DNA of 64,000 nt from an uncultured Lachnospiraceae bacterium (GCA_905233955.1 CAJOFQ010000004.1:38417-102416); one strand, 5' to 3'. Numbered from the stretch's first letter, positions 30,282-42,513 are shown. Program-made: numbers and translations. Notes: generated by a model from the letters alone, not told the origin.

Positions 30282-32372
30282 ATGAAGGTATACACAACTG
30301 ATAAGATCCGCAATGTTGCGCTTTTCGGTCACTCAGGCTGTGGTAAGACATCATTAGTGGAGGCAATGGCATATCTGGCAGGCATGACTACACGCCCCGG
30401 TAAGCCGTCTGAGGGGAACACGATCAGTGATTTTGACAAGCAGGAGACTGCCAGGGAGATATCTATCAACACAAGTGTTATTCCAATAGAATGGGATGAC
30501 TGCAAGGTTAATATTCTGGATACTCCGGGATCTCTGGATTTTATAGGCGAGGTTGAGGAAGCTGCATCTGCAGCGGATGCAGCTATTATTGTTGTTTCCG
30601 GCAAGAACGGTGTAGAAAGCGGCACAAGGCGCGCATGGAAGATGTGTGAGAAATACCACCTTCCCAGAATAGTCTTCGTAACAGAGATGGATATTGATGA
30701 CGCTTCATATCGTCAGGTTGTGGAGGATCTTCAGGATCTTTATGGCAAAAAGATCGCTCCTTTCCATCTTCCTATACGCAAGGATGGCCAGTTTGTAGGC
30801 TATGTTAATGTTATCCAGCAGCGTGCCAAGGCATGGAAGCAGGATGGAACGGTAGAACCCTGCGATATACCCGATTATTCCAAAGAGAATCTGGAGATGT
30901 GCAGGGAAGCTTTGATGGAATCTGTTGCAGAAACCAGTGAAGAGTTCATGGACAGATATTTCGGAGGAGAAGAATTCTCCGAGGATGAGATAAGGCAGGC
31001 TCTTCGTGCGAATGTGGCAGAGGGCTCCATTGTACCTGTGCTTATGGGTTCTAATATTCTGTGCAGGGGAATGTTTACACTTATGGTGGATGTAATAAAA
31101 TATCTGCCATCCCCTGAGAACCGCAAATGCACAGGCATAGACGCCAAATCCAACGAGACATTTGAGGCGAACTACGATTTCTCCAAGCCCAAATCCGCAT
31201 ATGTATTCAAGACAATAGTGGATCCTTTCGTAGGAAAATATTCTCTTATTAAGGTTAATTCCGGAGTTTTGAAGACTGATGATGTCCTTTTCAACCATCA
31301 CAAGGATTCAGAAGAGAAGATTGGAAAGCTTTATGTACTTACAGGTTCAAAGGCTGAAGAGGTGAAGGAGCTTCATGCTGGCGACATTGGCGCTTTATCA
31401 AAGCTTAACAAAGTAGCCACAACCGATTCTCTTTCCACCAAGGCTCATCCTATTGTGTATATCCGCGCAGGAATTCCTGTTCCTTACACATGCATGCGCT
31501 ACAGCGTTACTAAAAAGGGCGATGAGGACAAGGCAGCTACTTCATTACAGCGTCTGGCACAGGAGGATCTGACCATCCGCATAGAGAACGACAGCGCTAA
31601 TCACCAGACACTGGTATATGGAATCTCTGAGCAGCATCTGGAAGTAGTCACAGCCAAGCTTATGGACAAATACAAGGTTGAGATCAAGCTCGAAGAGCCC
31701 AGAATAGCATATAAAGAGACTATACTTGGCAAGACTGATGTAGAATACAAATACAAAAAACAGTCCGGAGGCCATGGGCAGTATGGTCATGTTAAGCTTC
31801 ATCTGGGACCTTCAGGTGATCAGGAGGAGCCTTTTGTATTCAGTGAATCCGTTGTAGGCGGCTCAGTTCCCAAGAATTATTTCCCTGCAGTAGAAAAGGG
31901 TATTTCAGAGGCAGTGCTTTCAGGTCCTTTGGCAGCTTATCCTGTAGTGGGGCTTTCAGCAGAGCTTTTTGACGGATCATATCATCCGGTGGATTCTTCC
32001 GAGCAGGCCTTCAAGACGGCTGCCAGAATGGCTATTAAAAAGGGAATCATGGATGCTAACCCGATTCTGTTAGAGCCAATCGCTTCATTAAAGGTAGAAG
32101 TACCTGACGCTAACACAGGAGATGTAATGGGTGATCTTAATAAGCGTCGTGCCAGGGTTATGGGACTAAATCCTACTAATGACGGCAATCAGGTAATAGA
32201 AGCCGAGGTTCCCTTCAAGGAGTTAAATGGCTATGGTACTACACTCAGGTCTCTGACAGGCGGCAATGGTGAGTATTCATATGAGTTCCTGAAATACCAG
32301 CAGGCTCCAAGAGAGGTTCAGGAGGCTGAGGTTGAAGCCAGAAAAGATATGATAGGCAGGGACGAGGTTTAA
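30282..32372 (+). CDS. Elongation factor G paralogue (EF-G II-like)
   Basis: MKVYTTDKIRNVALFGHSGCGKTSLVEAMAYLAG; NILDTPGSLDFIGEV; EF-G domains III-V (SGGHGQYGHVKLHL); ORF track start 30276. Confidence 0.9.
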   Translation: MKVYTTDKIRNVALFGHSGCGKTSLVEAMAYLAGMTTRPGKPSEGNTISDFDKQETAREISINTSVIPIEWDDCKVNILDTPGSLDFIGEVEEAASAADAAIIVVSGKNGVESGTRRAWKMCEKYHLPRIVFVTEMDIDDASYRQVVEDLQDLYGKKIAPFHLPIRKDGQFVGYVNVIQQRAKAWKQDGTVEPCDIPDYSKENLEMCREALMESVAETSEEFMDRYFGGEEFSEDEIRQALRANVAEGSIVPVLMGSNILCRGMFTLMVDVIKYLPSPENRKCTGIDAKSNETFEANYDFSKPKSAYVFKTIVDPFVGKYSLIKVNSGVLKTDDVLFNHHKDSEEKIGKLYVLTGSKAEEVKELHAGDIGALSKLNKVATTDSLSTKAHPIVYIRAGIPVPYTCMRYSVTKKGDEDKAATSLQRLAQEDLTIRIENDSANHQTLVYGISEQHLEVVTAKLMDKYKVEIKLEEPRIAYKETILGKTDVEYKYKKQSGGHGQYGHVKLHLGPSGDQEEPFVFSESVVGGSVPKNYFPAVEKGISEAVLSGPLAAYPVVGLSAELFDGSYHPVDSSEQAFKTAARMAIKKGIMDANPILLEPIASLKVEVPDANTGDVMGDLNKRRARVMGLNPTNDGNQVIEAEVPFKELNGYGTTLRSLTGGNGEYSYEFLKYQQAPREVQEAEVEARKDMIGRDEV

Positions 32373-32388
32373 TTATTACGCTCAAATC

Positions 32389-32497
32389 TTAAGGAAACGC
32401 TGATTAAAGCGTTTCCTGCGCGAAAATCGCAGCGCGAAGCGCATTCCTATGCGATTTTCTGTGCATCTCTTTAAGGAAATACTGAATTTTCCTTAAA
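32389..32497. repeat. Complex inverted-repeat cluster of three consecutive hairpins
   Basis: GGAAACGCT/AGCGTTTCC (32393-32416); GAAAATCGCA/TGCGATTTTC (32422-32459); TTTAAGGAAA/TTTCCTTAAA (32470-32497); TTAAGGAAANNCTGA occurs at 32389 and 32471. Confidence 0.85.
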
Positions 32498-32505
32498 TAA
32501 AAGGG

Positions 32506-32534
32506 TTGACAAATGACGAATGGGGTGCTAAATT
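32506..32534 (+). promoter_or_regulatory. Sigma-A-like promoter of hrcA operon, TTGACA-N17-TAAATT
   Basis: -35 32506-32511 and -10 32529-32534, upstream of CIRCE. Confidence 0.8.
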
Positions 32535-32548
32535 ATGTTTTGGACATA

Positions 32549-32575
32549 TTAGCACTCCATTTTATTGAGTGCTAA
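32549..32575 (+). promoter_or_regulatory. CIRCE element (HrcA operator)
   Basis: Perfect TTAGCACTC-N9-GAGTGCTAA, just downstream of the -10. Confidence 0.97.
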
Positions 32576-32604
32576 TAACGAAAAACAGTACGGAGACGAA
32601 TCAG

Positions 32605-33639
32605 ATGGAAGAGTTGGACGAGAGAAAGGTCAAAATCCTGAATGCAGTTATCCAGACCTACCTGGATACAGGCGAACCGGTGGGTTCGCGAACCATTTCC
32701 AAAAATTCCGATCTTAATCTCAGTTCTGCTACGATTCGCAATGAGATGTCCGATCTGGAGGAGCTTGGCTATATTATTCAGCCGCATACTTCGGCGGGGC
32801 GTATTCCTTCTGACAAGGGATACCGGTTTTATGTGGATCAGTTGATAGAACAGAAGGATGCTGAAGTTGAAGAATTCAAGGAGCTGATGCTTGAAAAGAC
32901 GGAGAAGATGGAGAAGGTTCTTCGTCAGGTTGTAAAGACTCTTGCAGTTAATACACAGTACGCGTCCATTATCTCCGCACCGGCTATTCGCAGCAATCGT
33001 GTAAAATTTGTTCAGTTATCTGCTGTTGATGAGGATCATGTGCTTTCTGTAGTAGTTATGGATGGTAATCTGGTCAAAAACAAGATGATCGAGCTTGCTG
33101 AGCCGTTGGATAATGAAGAGCTTCTGAAGCTCAATATGCTTTTAAATACCAATCTTAATGGCTTGACAGTCGACGATATCAACCTGGCTCTTATCACCAG
33201 GATGAAGGGGCAGGCCGGTGAATTTGAGGGTATCATAGAAGAGGTTCTGGCAACAGTAGCAGATACCATAGAACAGGATGAGGAGCTTAAGATCTACACC
33301 AGCGGCGCTACGAATATCTTCAAGTATCCGGAGCTGGCGGATTCGAGAAGGGCAAGCGAATTCATCTCCACCTTTGAAGAAAAGGATGCTCTTAAGGAAC
33401 TTTTGTCAGGAGCTTCCGAGGACGATACAGGGACCGGTATTCAAGTGTATATAGGCGATGAGTCCCATATTCAGACCATGAAGGATTGTTCGGTGGTTAC
33501 AGCGACTTATGAGCTGGGAGAGGGTGTAAGAGGCACCATAGGAATTATAGGTCCCAAGAGGATGGATTATAAGAATGTTATGAGTAATCTTAACCATTTG
33601 AGACGGGAGCTTGATAAGGTTCTTCGTACAGAAAAATAG
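32605..33639 (+). CDS. hrcA: Heat-inducible transcription repressor HrcA
   Basis: MEELDERKVKILNAVIQTYLDTGEPVGSRTISK; NEMSDLEELGYIIQPHTSAGRIPSDKGYRFYV. Confidence 0.97.
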   Translation: MEELDERKVKILNAVIQTYLDTGEPVGSRTISKNSDLNLSSATIRNEMSDLEELGYIIQPHTSAGRIPSDKGYRFYVDQLIEQKDAEVEEFKELMLEKTEKMEKVLRQVVKTLAVNTQYASIISAPAIRSNRVKFVQLSAVDEDHVLSVVVMDGNLVKNKMIELAEPLDNEELLKLNMLLNTNLNGLTVDDINLALITRMKGQAGEFEGIIEEVLATVADTIEQDEELKIYTSGATNIFKYPELADSRRASEFISTFEEKDALKELLSGASEDDTGTGIQVYIGDESHIQTMKDCSVVTATYELGEGVRGTIGIIGPKRMDYKNVMSNLNHLRRELDKVLRTEK

Positions 33640-33749
33640 AGCCTGGTACTGTTCAATGAACACGAAGTGTGAATTGATGACAGCACTGGCATCCGACGAC
33701 AGAGTAAGTCAGATATTACTTGCAGTAATATAAGGAGGAAGGTGATCAC

Positions 33750-34451
33750 TTGGAAGAGAATTTTGATACAAAGGATGAAGAAATAGTCACAGAGGACTCC
33801 AGGGAAGAGAAAGCTTTGGAGGATATACAGGGGGATGAGTCCAGGGAAGCTGAGGAAACATCCGACGATGAAAAGGGTGCAGAGAGTGAAGAGGATGATA
33901 TGACAGAAGCGTCAGAGGATGAAGCAGATGAGGCTTCCAGTGAGACGCCGGAAGATTCTGAGGAGGAAGATAAGGCCCAAGGAGGCAAGATAAAAAAAGG
34001 CTTCTTCCAGAAGAAGGATAAGAGAGTCGAGCAGATAGCCAATCTGCAGGATCGCATAAAGAGGCAGATGGCTGAGTTTGAGAACTTCCGCAAGCGCTCC
34101 GAGAAGGAAAAATCCCAGATGTATGATATGGGAGCAAAGTCCATGCTGGAGAAGATTCTCCCGGTGGTTGACAGCTTTGAAAGAGGCTTTGACGGCAGGG
34201 ACGAGGAGCAGGATGATCCCTTTGCAGAAGGCATGAGAATGGTTTTCAAGCAATTGATGACAGCTCTTGAGGATGCAGGTGTGAAGGAAATTGAAGCCAT
34301 GGGAGCTCAGTTTGATCCGGAGGTTCACAATGCAGTAATGCATGTTGATGATGATCAGTATGGAGAGAACGAGATAGTGGAAGTGCTCCAAAAGGGGTAC
34401 ACATACCACGACAGTGTTATCAGACATTCCATGGTAAAAGTAGCAAATTAG
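33750..34451 (+). CDS. grpE: Nucleotide exchange factor GrpE with long acidic N-terminus
   Basis: TTG start after AAGGAGG; RQMAEFENFRKRSEKEK; MVFKQLMTALEDAGVKEIEAMGAQFDPEVHNAVMHV. Confidence 0.95.
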   Translation: MEENFDTKDEEIVTEDSREEKALEDIQGDESREAEETSDDEKGAESEEDDMTEASEDEADEASSETPEDSEEEDKAQGGKIKKGFFQKKDKRVEQIANLQDRIKRQMAEFENFRKRSEKEKSQMYDMGAKSMLEKILPVVDSFERGFDGRDEEQDDPFAEGMRMVFKQLMTALEDAGVKEIEAMGAQFDPEVHNAVMHVDDDQYGENEIVEVLQKGYTYHDSVIRHSMVKVAN

Positions 34452-34477
34452 CCTGTTTTCGAACAGTAATAGAATAA

Positions 34478-36385
<1,908 letters not shown>

Positions 36386-36394
36386 TAGATTATT

Positions 36395-37564
36395 ATGTCA
36401 GATTCCAAAAGAGATTATTACGAAGTCCTGGGCGTTGATAAAAACGCCGATGAGGCAGCATTAAAAAAAGCATACAGACAGCTTGCGAAGAAATATCACC
36501 CTGATATGCATCCGGGAGACAAGGAAGCTGAGGCTAAGTTTAAGGAGGCTTCAGAGGCTTACGCAGTTCTTTCTGATCCTGAAAAGCGCAGCAGGTATGA
36601 CCAGTTTGGTCATGCTGCGTTTGAAGGCGGAGCAGGTCAGGCCGGGGGCTTTGATTTCTCCGGAATGGATTTTTCGGATATTTTTGGAGATATATTCGGA
36701 GATTTCTTTGGAGGAGGTCACAGCCGCAGGGCCAGTAACGGACCGATGCGGGGTGCCCATGTTCGTACTTCAGTCCGCATCACCTTTGAAGAGGCGGCGT
36801 TTGGATGTACGAAGGAGATTGAGCTTGTTATAAAGGACGAGTGTGCTACATGCCACGGCAGCGGAGCTAAGCCTGGTACCAGTAAGGTTCGCTGTTCAAA
36901 ATGCGGCGGCAAGGGACGGGTAGTTATGACCCAGCAGTCGTTTTTCGGAACAGTACAGAATGTTACCACCTGTCCTGACTGTCAGGGAACAGGTGAAATC
37001 ATCAAAGAAAAATGCCCTGATTGCATGGGAACCGGTTATATTTCTCGCAAAAAGAGGATTGAGATCAATATCCCTGCGGGAATAGACGACGGCCAATCTG
37101 TACGGATCAGGGAAAAGGGAGAACCCGGTGTCAATGGTGGGCCCAGGGGAGATCTTCTGGTTGAGGTGAGAGTTGCTTCTCATCCAATATTCCAGAGAAG
37201 AGATTACGATATTTTCTCATCAGCACCTATTTCCTTTGCACAGGCAGCGTTAGGCGGCGAGGCTATCATAGATACCCTGGATGGCAAGGTAAGCTATGAG
37301 GTCAAGCCCGGAACCCAGACAGATACCAGAATACGCCTTAGGGGCAAGGGAGTTCCTACTCTGCGTAATAAGAATGTACGGGGTGATCATTATGTCACCT
37401 TAGTGGTTCAGGTACCGACATCGTTGAATGCCAAGGCAAAAGAGGCTTTGAGAAGCTTTGACCAGGAGACGGGCAATACCTTAAAGGGTGCCACAGGTGT
37501 CAAACAGGAGAAGCGAAAAAAGGGCTTTGGAGAAAAGATACGGGACGCATTTGATGATTTGTAA
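36395..37564 (+). CDS. dnaJ: Molecular chaperone DnaJ
   Basis: J-domain with HPD, G/F region, CXXCXGXG zinc-finger repeats. Confidence 0.98.
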   Translation: MSDSKRDYYEVLGVDKNADEAALKKAYRQLAKKYHPDMHPGDKEAEAKFKEASEAYAVLSDPEKRSRYDQFGHAAFEGGAGQAGGFDFSGMDFSDIFGDIFGDFFGGGHSRRASNGPMRGAHVRTSVRITFEEAAFGCTKEIELVIKDECATCHGSGAKPGTSKVRCSKCGGKGRVVMTQQSFFGTVQNVTTCPDCQGTGEIIKEKCPDCMGTGYISRKKRIEINIPAGIDDGQSVRIREKGEPGVNGGPRGDLLVEVRVASHPIFQRRDYDIFSSAPISFAQAALGGEAIIDTLDGKVSYEVKPGTQTDTRIRLRGKGVPTLRNKNVRGDHYVTLVVQVPTSLNAKAKEALRSFDQETGNTLKGATGVKQEKRKKGFGEKIRDAFDDL

Positions 37565-37571
37565 ACAACAC

Positions 37572-37604
37572 AAAATCCGCTTTGCACACAGCAAGGCGGA
37601 TTTT
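37572..37604 (+). terminator. Intrinsic terminator after dnaJ
   Basis: AAAATCCGC...GCGGATTTT hairpin. Confidence 0.8.
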
Positions 37605-37624
37605 CTTATATTGATTCACAATCA

Positions 37625-37653
37625 TTGCATGAGCCGTCTAAATAGTTTATAAT
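37625..37653 (+). promoter_or_regulatory. Sigma-A-like promoter TTGCAT-N17-TATAAT
   Basis: -35 37625-37630, -10 37648-37653, upstream of the gene at 37695. Confidence 0.65.
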
Positions 37654-37694
37654 TGTCAGGAATAAATCTGTTTCAAGGCGTATAGGAGTCTGCT

Positions 37695-40600
37695 GTGCGT
37701 AAGAAGATATGGCGGATGGCGGAGGATCATTTCGACATCGCAATTCCCAAGTTAAGATTTTATGAAGAACAGATAGAGCTGGAGGCGGTTGCAGGAGAAC
37801 CGTTTCGCAGCAGTTTTTTGATTGAAAGCACCAATACTGTATCATTACGGGGAGTATGCTATTGCTCGAACCCCTTTATTCGAATATTGTCCCCCCAATT
37901 TGAGGGAGCATCTGTTGAGATTTTTTTTGAAGCCGTTGGCAGCCATTTCAGGGACGGTGAAGCTATCAGCGGAGAGTTTGATATTGTAACGGCAGGTTAT
38001 GAGGAGAAGCTTCCGTTTATTATCCACTACAAGAGAAGCTATCCTGCCTCTTCTGTAGGACCGATAGACTCTGATGAGCAGTTTGCCCGTTTGTGCAGGG
38101 AACACTGGAATGAAGCTATGCAGCTCTTTTTCTCAGACAGGATCAAGCCTTTTATAGACTCTCTGCCTATAGAGCGCAGGCTTTGCTATAAGGGTTTTTC
38201 TTCAGGAGCTCCGACCTCTGCCAATCTGGAATCGTACCTTGTAGAAACAGGTGCCAAGGAGCGTGCTATTTTTAGCATAGATGAGAGTAACAGAGATTAT
38301 TATGGCATCAATGAGAATCAGCGGGAGACGATAGATATTACCAGAAGTAACTGGGGCAACATTGAGATACGCGCCAAGGTTGATGCTGATTTTATCACCC
38401 TGGACCAGAAGTTTATTACGGCTGATTTTTTCATGGGAAGCCACATGCAGCTTTCCTGGTATATACATGTTAACCGTCTGCATGCAGGCAAGAATTTTGC
38501 CTGTATATCATTGGAATCAGAAAGCTGCTCCCAAGAGATCCATATCATGGCGACAAGGGATGCTCAGGGAGAGGGGTTTATTCCGGCTTCAAGGCTTTCC
38601 GGCAAGCGCCTTATAGAGCTTACAAATTGCTATGAAGAATACAGATTCGAAAAAATATCATCCCAGGAGTGGTCTGGCGAGACTGTGCGCATCTTAGATC
38701 AGCTTATCGAAGATGATGGTAAGAACCTTATGTATCATCTGATGAAGGCACATGCTCTGATAGTTGGCCGCAGCAAGCAGGAAGCACTGTGGATTATTCA
38801 GCAGCTGCGCAGAGATATTGAGGATCGTAAGACCACAGAGTGGGCTTATCTTTTGTATCTTTGTACACTTATCGAGAAGGAAGAGTCTTACATTGAGAGG
38901 CTGGTTCATGAGATAGAGCTTATATACCGTGAGCAGTCTGATAATCCGATTATATTCTGGTTTTTACTCTTTTTAAGAGAAGAATACATAGATGATTATA
39001 AGCGTCGTATTACTGATATCAAACGGTGGATGATGGATGGAGAAAATTCACCATTTTATTATGTGGAGGCTTGTTATCTGCTCAGGCAGGAACCGTTTTT
39101 ATTAACATATTTTGATCAGTTTTCCATCAGGATCCTAAGATGGATGATCCGCCATGGACAGTTGACACAGGCGCTGGCTGATCAGATATCATATATTCTC
39201 GAGGGTGAGAGGACATTTCAAAAGCCGGTTTTTGATCTGGCAAGAAGCGCTTTTGATGTATACCCTACTGATGCATTTTTGACGAATATTGTTGCGTACC
39301 TGCTTCGCAGTCATCAATACGGACAAGAATATCTTACATGGTATGACAGGGCTATCAGAGCCGAGATGAGATTTACCGGACTGTATGAGGCATATATTTT
39401 ATCTTTGCCGTCGGATTACGGCGGTATGCTTCCCCAGATGGTAGTGATGTATTTTCGTTATCAGAATACCCTGCCGTCTGAAAAAAAGGCCTTTGTCTAT
39501 GCCAATGTGATCCTTCATCGCAAGGAACAGGTAAGGATATACGAGCAGTACATCAGGCATATGGAGGAATTTGCCCTGGATATGGCCAGAAAGGGCCGCA
39601 TAGATGATAACCTCGCCATAATATATCAGCACATATTTTTGGACAGAGGCATCATTGACGATGAAATAGCCGATCAGATGGGTGAGCTATTATTTTATGA
39701 CAAGGTTTTTGGCCTGGATTCGGATATAGTCCGTGTTTATGTATATCAGGAACAGCTTGCATCGCCTGTTGTGGGAGCTGTTGAAAATCACAAGGCCTAT
39801 GTTCCTGTGTATTCCAGGAATTATCAGGTGTTTTTGGAGGATTCAAAGGGTCATCTGACATGTGACCGGGGGTCTTACTATACGGAACATCTGATGCAGC
39901 CCGGGCGGGTATATCGCAGGCTTTATGAAATGGCTTCTTCGCGGCTTTCGTATTTTTTGTATGATCTGAACCAGAGAAGCTCCCAGGATGAACTGTATTC
40001 AGTTGATATACCCGACATTGAGGAATTTCTTCTGTCAGACAGGGTTGATCTTGAATATAAGCAGCAGATGTACCCGATGCTGATATCTTATTTGAATGCC
40101 AATGGACACCGAGATGAGATAGATAAGCATTTTTTGTCATTGAGCAATTTCGAGGATCTGGACGCCGCTACGCTGTCGTATATTATTGAGCTGTATATTA
40201 ATTCGGGTGATGATGAAAAAGCCTTTGAACTGGTTAAAAAATATAACGCATCCGAAGTAGAGGGCAAATTGCTTCTGGAGCTTTGTACTAATATCATAGC
40301 AAATGACGGGGAGCATGCGGATGATTTTCTTCTAGGTCTTTGCTGCAGGCTGATGCGCAGATATCTGTCATCTGAGGAAACCATTACATATTTGAACAGG
40401 TATTTTATCGGCGAGACAGAGGATATGCTGATGCTTTGGCAATTTGCTGCTGCCAGGAACCTGGAGACCAGAGCTCTTGAGGAGAGGATCCTTACACAGA
40501 TGCTGTTTACGGAGAATCTGGATATATCCAGTGAACCCGTATATTCAGCCTATCTGGCGCATCATCCCAACCGCAAGGTTAAGGATGCGTACGCGACATT

Positions 40601-41234
40601 TTTTTCCAGAAAGTATATTTCAGGGGCCAGGGATATTCCGGAGAGAGTTTTTTCGGACATTCTTATGTGTGCCAGATCAGATATCCCTCTTAATGACAGC
40701 ATGAGACTGGCGTTGATGATGTACCTTTCAAAACAGAAGGATCTGGACGATAATACATTTTCTGTTTTGGATACCCTGATGGGAGAGTATGTTTTGTCAG
40801 GGGTATATTTCCCTTTCTTCAAGGATTTGGACCGCAGGCTCATTATAAAATATCATTTATATGATAAGACCTTTGTTGAGTATCAAGGCAAGGCCAAAGA
40901 GCATCTGGCAGTTATCTTCAGCAAGAACGAGGGAGCAGATGAAGTTTTAGATATGCCAGAGGTATATCCGGGCATATATGTCAAGGTATTCGTGCTGTTT
41001 TTTGGCGACAAGCTGTCATATCAGATTGTTGACGCTACAGCTCATGATAATATCCGCAAGGAAGAGGAGCTGACTAATACGCGTATCATTGAAGAGAATA
41101 ACGCAAGTAAATACGAGAGGCTTAACGCTATGGCCAATGCTTTCCTGTATTCCAATGAGAAGCGTTTGATCGAGGAAATGAAAGATTATCAGCGCCTTGA
41201 GACGGCGACGGGTCAGCTTTTTTCCATGTTATAG
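37695..41234 (+). CDS. Giant (1179 aa) uncharacterised protein: N-terminal beta-rich domains plus long alpha-solenoid (DUF5717-like, name from memory)
   Basis: GTG start with upstream AGGAG; beta-rich N-terminal ~300 aa followed by helical repeat-like region; no TM apparent. Confidence 0.75.
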   Translation: MRKKIWRMAEDHFDIAIPKLRFYEEQIELEAVAGEPFRSSFLIESTNTVSLRGVCYCSNPFIRILSPQFEGASVEIFFEAVGSHFRDGEAISGEFDIVTAGYEEKLPFIIHYKRSYPASSVGPIDSDEQFARLCREHWNEAMQLFFSDRIKPFIDSLPIERRLCYKGFSSGAPTSANLESYLVETGAKERAIFSIDESNRDYYGINENQRETIDITRSNWGNIEIRAKVDADFITLDQKFITADFFMGSHMQLSWYIHVNRLHAGKNFACISLESESCSQEIHIMATRDAQGEGFIPASRLSGKRLIELTNCYEEYRFEKISSQEWSGETVRILDQLIEDDGKNLMYHLMKAHALIVGRSKQEALWIIQQLRRDIEDRKTTEWAYLLYLCTLIEKEESYIERLVHEIELIYREQSDNPIIFWFLLFLREEYIDDYKRRITDIKRWMMDGENSPFYYVEACYLLRQEPFLLTYFDQFSIRILRWMIRHGQLTQALADQISYILEGERTFQKPVFDLARSAFDVYPTDAFLTNIVAYLLRSHQYGQEYLTWYDRAIRAEMRFTGLYEAYILSLPSDYGGMLPQMVVMYFRYQNTLPSEKKAFVYANVILHRKEQVRIYEQYIRHMEEFALDMARKGRIDDNLAIIYQHIFLDRGIIDDEIADQMGELLFYDKVFGLDSDIVRVYVYQEQLASPVVGAVENHKAYVPVYSRNYQVFLEDSKGHLTCDRGSYYTEHLMQPGRVYRRLYEMASSRLSYFLYDLNQRSSQDELYSVDIPDIEEFLLSDRVDLEYKQQMYPMLISYLNANGHRDEIDKHFLSLSNFEDLDAATLSYIIELYINSGDDEKAFELVKKYNASEVEGKLLLELCTNIIANDGEHADDFLLGLCCRLMRRYLSSEETITYLNRYFIGETEDMLMLWQFAAARNLETRALEERILTQMLFTENLDISSEPVYSAYLAHHPNRKVKDAYATFFSRKYISGARDIPERVFSDILMCARSDIPLNDSMRLALMMYLSKQKDLDDNTFSVLDTLMGEYVLSGVYFPFFKDLDRRLIIKYHLYDKTFVEYQGKAKEHLAVIFSKNEGADEVLDMPEVYPGIYVKVFVLFFGDKLSYQIVDATAHDNIRKEEELTNTRIIEENNASKYERLNAMANAFLYSNEKRLIEEMKDYQRLETATGQLFSML

Positions 41235-41268
41235 GGCCGTTAAAATACTATTTAAGGATATTTGATAA

Positions 41269-42504
41269 ATGGAAGATAACAGAACTAACGGAGTATATCT
41301 GGGAATAGATATAGACGATAAGTCAACTATTTTCAGTTACTATAAAAAGGGACAGGATGAACCAATTACACTTTCCACTGTTATGGGAAGTGAGGTGTAC
41401 CAGATACCCACATTTCTGGCCAAAAAAAGAGGCGTAGGACAGTGGTTTTTCGGTAACGACGCCATAAGGCAGACGCAGCTTTCTCTGGCAGTAGGTGTAG
41501 ATAATCTTTTAGAAAAAGCGAGAAAAAAGGAATATGTTTTTTTAGATACAGAAGAATATCCTGCTGAGGAGCTTTTGGTTATCTACCTGAAAAAACTGCT
41601 GCTTATGCCGGGACGGGATCTTGATACACATTTGTCAAAGCTGGTTATTTCAGTAGAGACACTGGATGAAAGAACCATAAGTCTTTTTACGGTGGCATCT
41701 ACCCGTATAGGGCTTGCTCCTGACCAGCTTTTGCTGATTGATCACAGGGAGAGCTTTTACTATTACGCCCTGTCTCAGGATCCCCAGTTATACCTTCATG
41801 ATGTAGCTTTGTATGACTACTCCCAGAGCCAGTTAAAATCGTGTATATTAAAGCGCAATGCAGCTACAAGGCCTCAGGTTATCAATCTCCAATATCATAA
41901 TCTGGGTGCGATTAATTTCGACAAGGACAAATCCTTTGACGATATGATAAGAAAGGGCTTTGCCGGGGAGATAATTTCGTCAGTGTACCTGATTGGAGAC
42001 GGCTTCGATGGTGATTGGATGAAGCAGTCTCTAAAGAGGCTCTGTCAGGGAAGAAGAGTCTTCATGGGCAAAAACCTCTATTCCAAAGGGGCGTGCTATG
42101 CAGGCATGGTCAAGGACGGTATTAAGGAATGGCCGTTTGTCTATATTGGGGATAATGATCTCAAGGTCAATCTATCTTTGAAGGTGATTGATAAAAATGA
42201 AATGAATTTTATCACTCTTATATCAGCAGGTGACAGCTGGTATGATGCCCATGGCGAATGTGAGGTTATCCTGGACGGCTCCCCTGAGTTTGAATGTTGG
42301 ATACAAAGTCCTGATTCAAGGCGGGCCCAGGTGGATACCATTGAGCTTTTGGGGCTTCCTGAAAGGGAGAACAGGACAACCAGGCTCAGAATCACAGCAA
42401 AACCGGTTTCAGACAGAGAAATCAAGCTATCAGTGCAGGATATTGGATTTGGTGAGCTGGTGCCTGCCTCGGGTATGGTTTGGGAAAAGGTTTTTGGAAT
42501 ATAA
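41269..42504 (+). CDS. Degenerate Hsp70/actin-fold protein (DUF5716-like, name from memory)
   Basis: YLGIDIDDKSTIFSYY aligns with Dna[30 protein letters not shown]...VALYDYSQSQLKSCIL aligns with [12 protein letters not shown]...[25 protein letters not shown]...LSVQDIGFGE aligns with [10 protein letters not shown]...[10 protein letters not shown]. Confidence 0.75.
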   Translation: MEDNRTNGVYLGIDIDDKSTIFSYYKKGQDEPITLSTVMGSEVYQIPTFLAKKRGVGQWFFGNDAIRQTQLSLAVGVDNLLEKARKKEYVFLDTEEYPAEELLVIYLKKLLLMPGRDLDTHLSKLVISVETLDERTISLFTVASTRIGLAPDQLLLIDHRESFYYYALSQDPQLYLHDVALYDYSQSQLKSCILKRNAATRPQVINLQYHNLGAINFDKDKSFDDMIRKGFAGEIISSVYLIGDGFDGDWMKQSLKRLCQGRRVFMGKNLYSKGACYAGMVKDGIKEWPFVYIGDNDLKVNLSLKVIDKNEMNFITLISAGDSWYDAHGECEVILDGSPEFECWIQSPDSRRAQVDTIELLGLPERENRTTRLRITAKPVSDREIKLSVQDIGFGELVPASGMVWEKVFGI

Positions 42505-42513
42505 GGGACTGTT

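Noticed and set aside
30705-31301. 198-aa minus-strand ORF
   Set aside because: Antisense to the EF-G paralogue, no family signature
33780-33980. GrpE acidic N-terminus as a tandem repeat
   Set aside because: Glu/Asp-rich but without a fixed DNA period; typical GrpE N-terminal extension
33746-34300. 184-aa Ser-rich minus-strand ORF
   Set aside because: Composition is the antisense of GrpE's acidic Glu/Asp codons; no RBS or domain evidence
39652-40140. 162-aa minus-strand ORF
   Set aside because: Antisense within the 1179-aa gene; low-complexity His/Pro-rich, no domain
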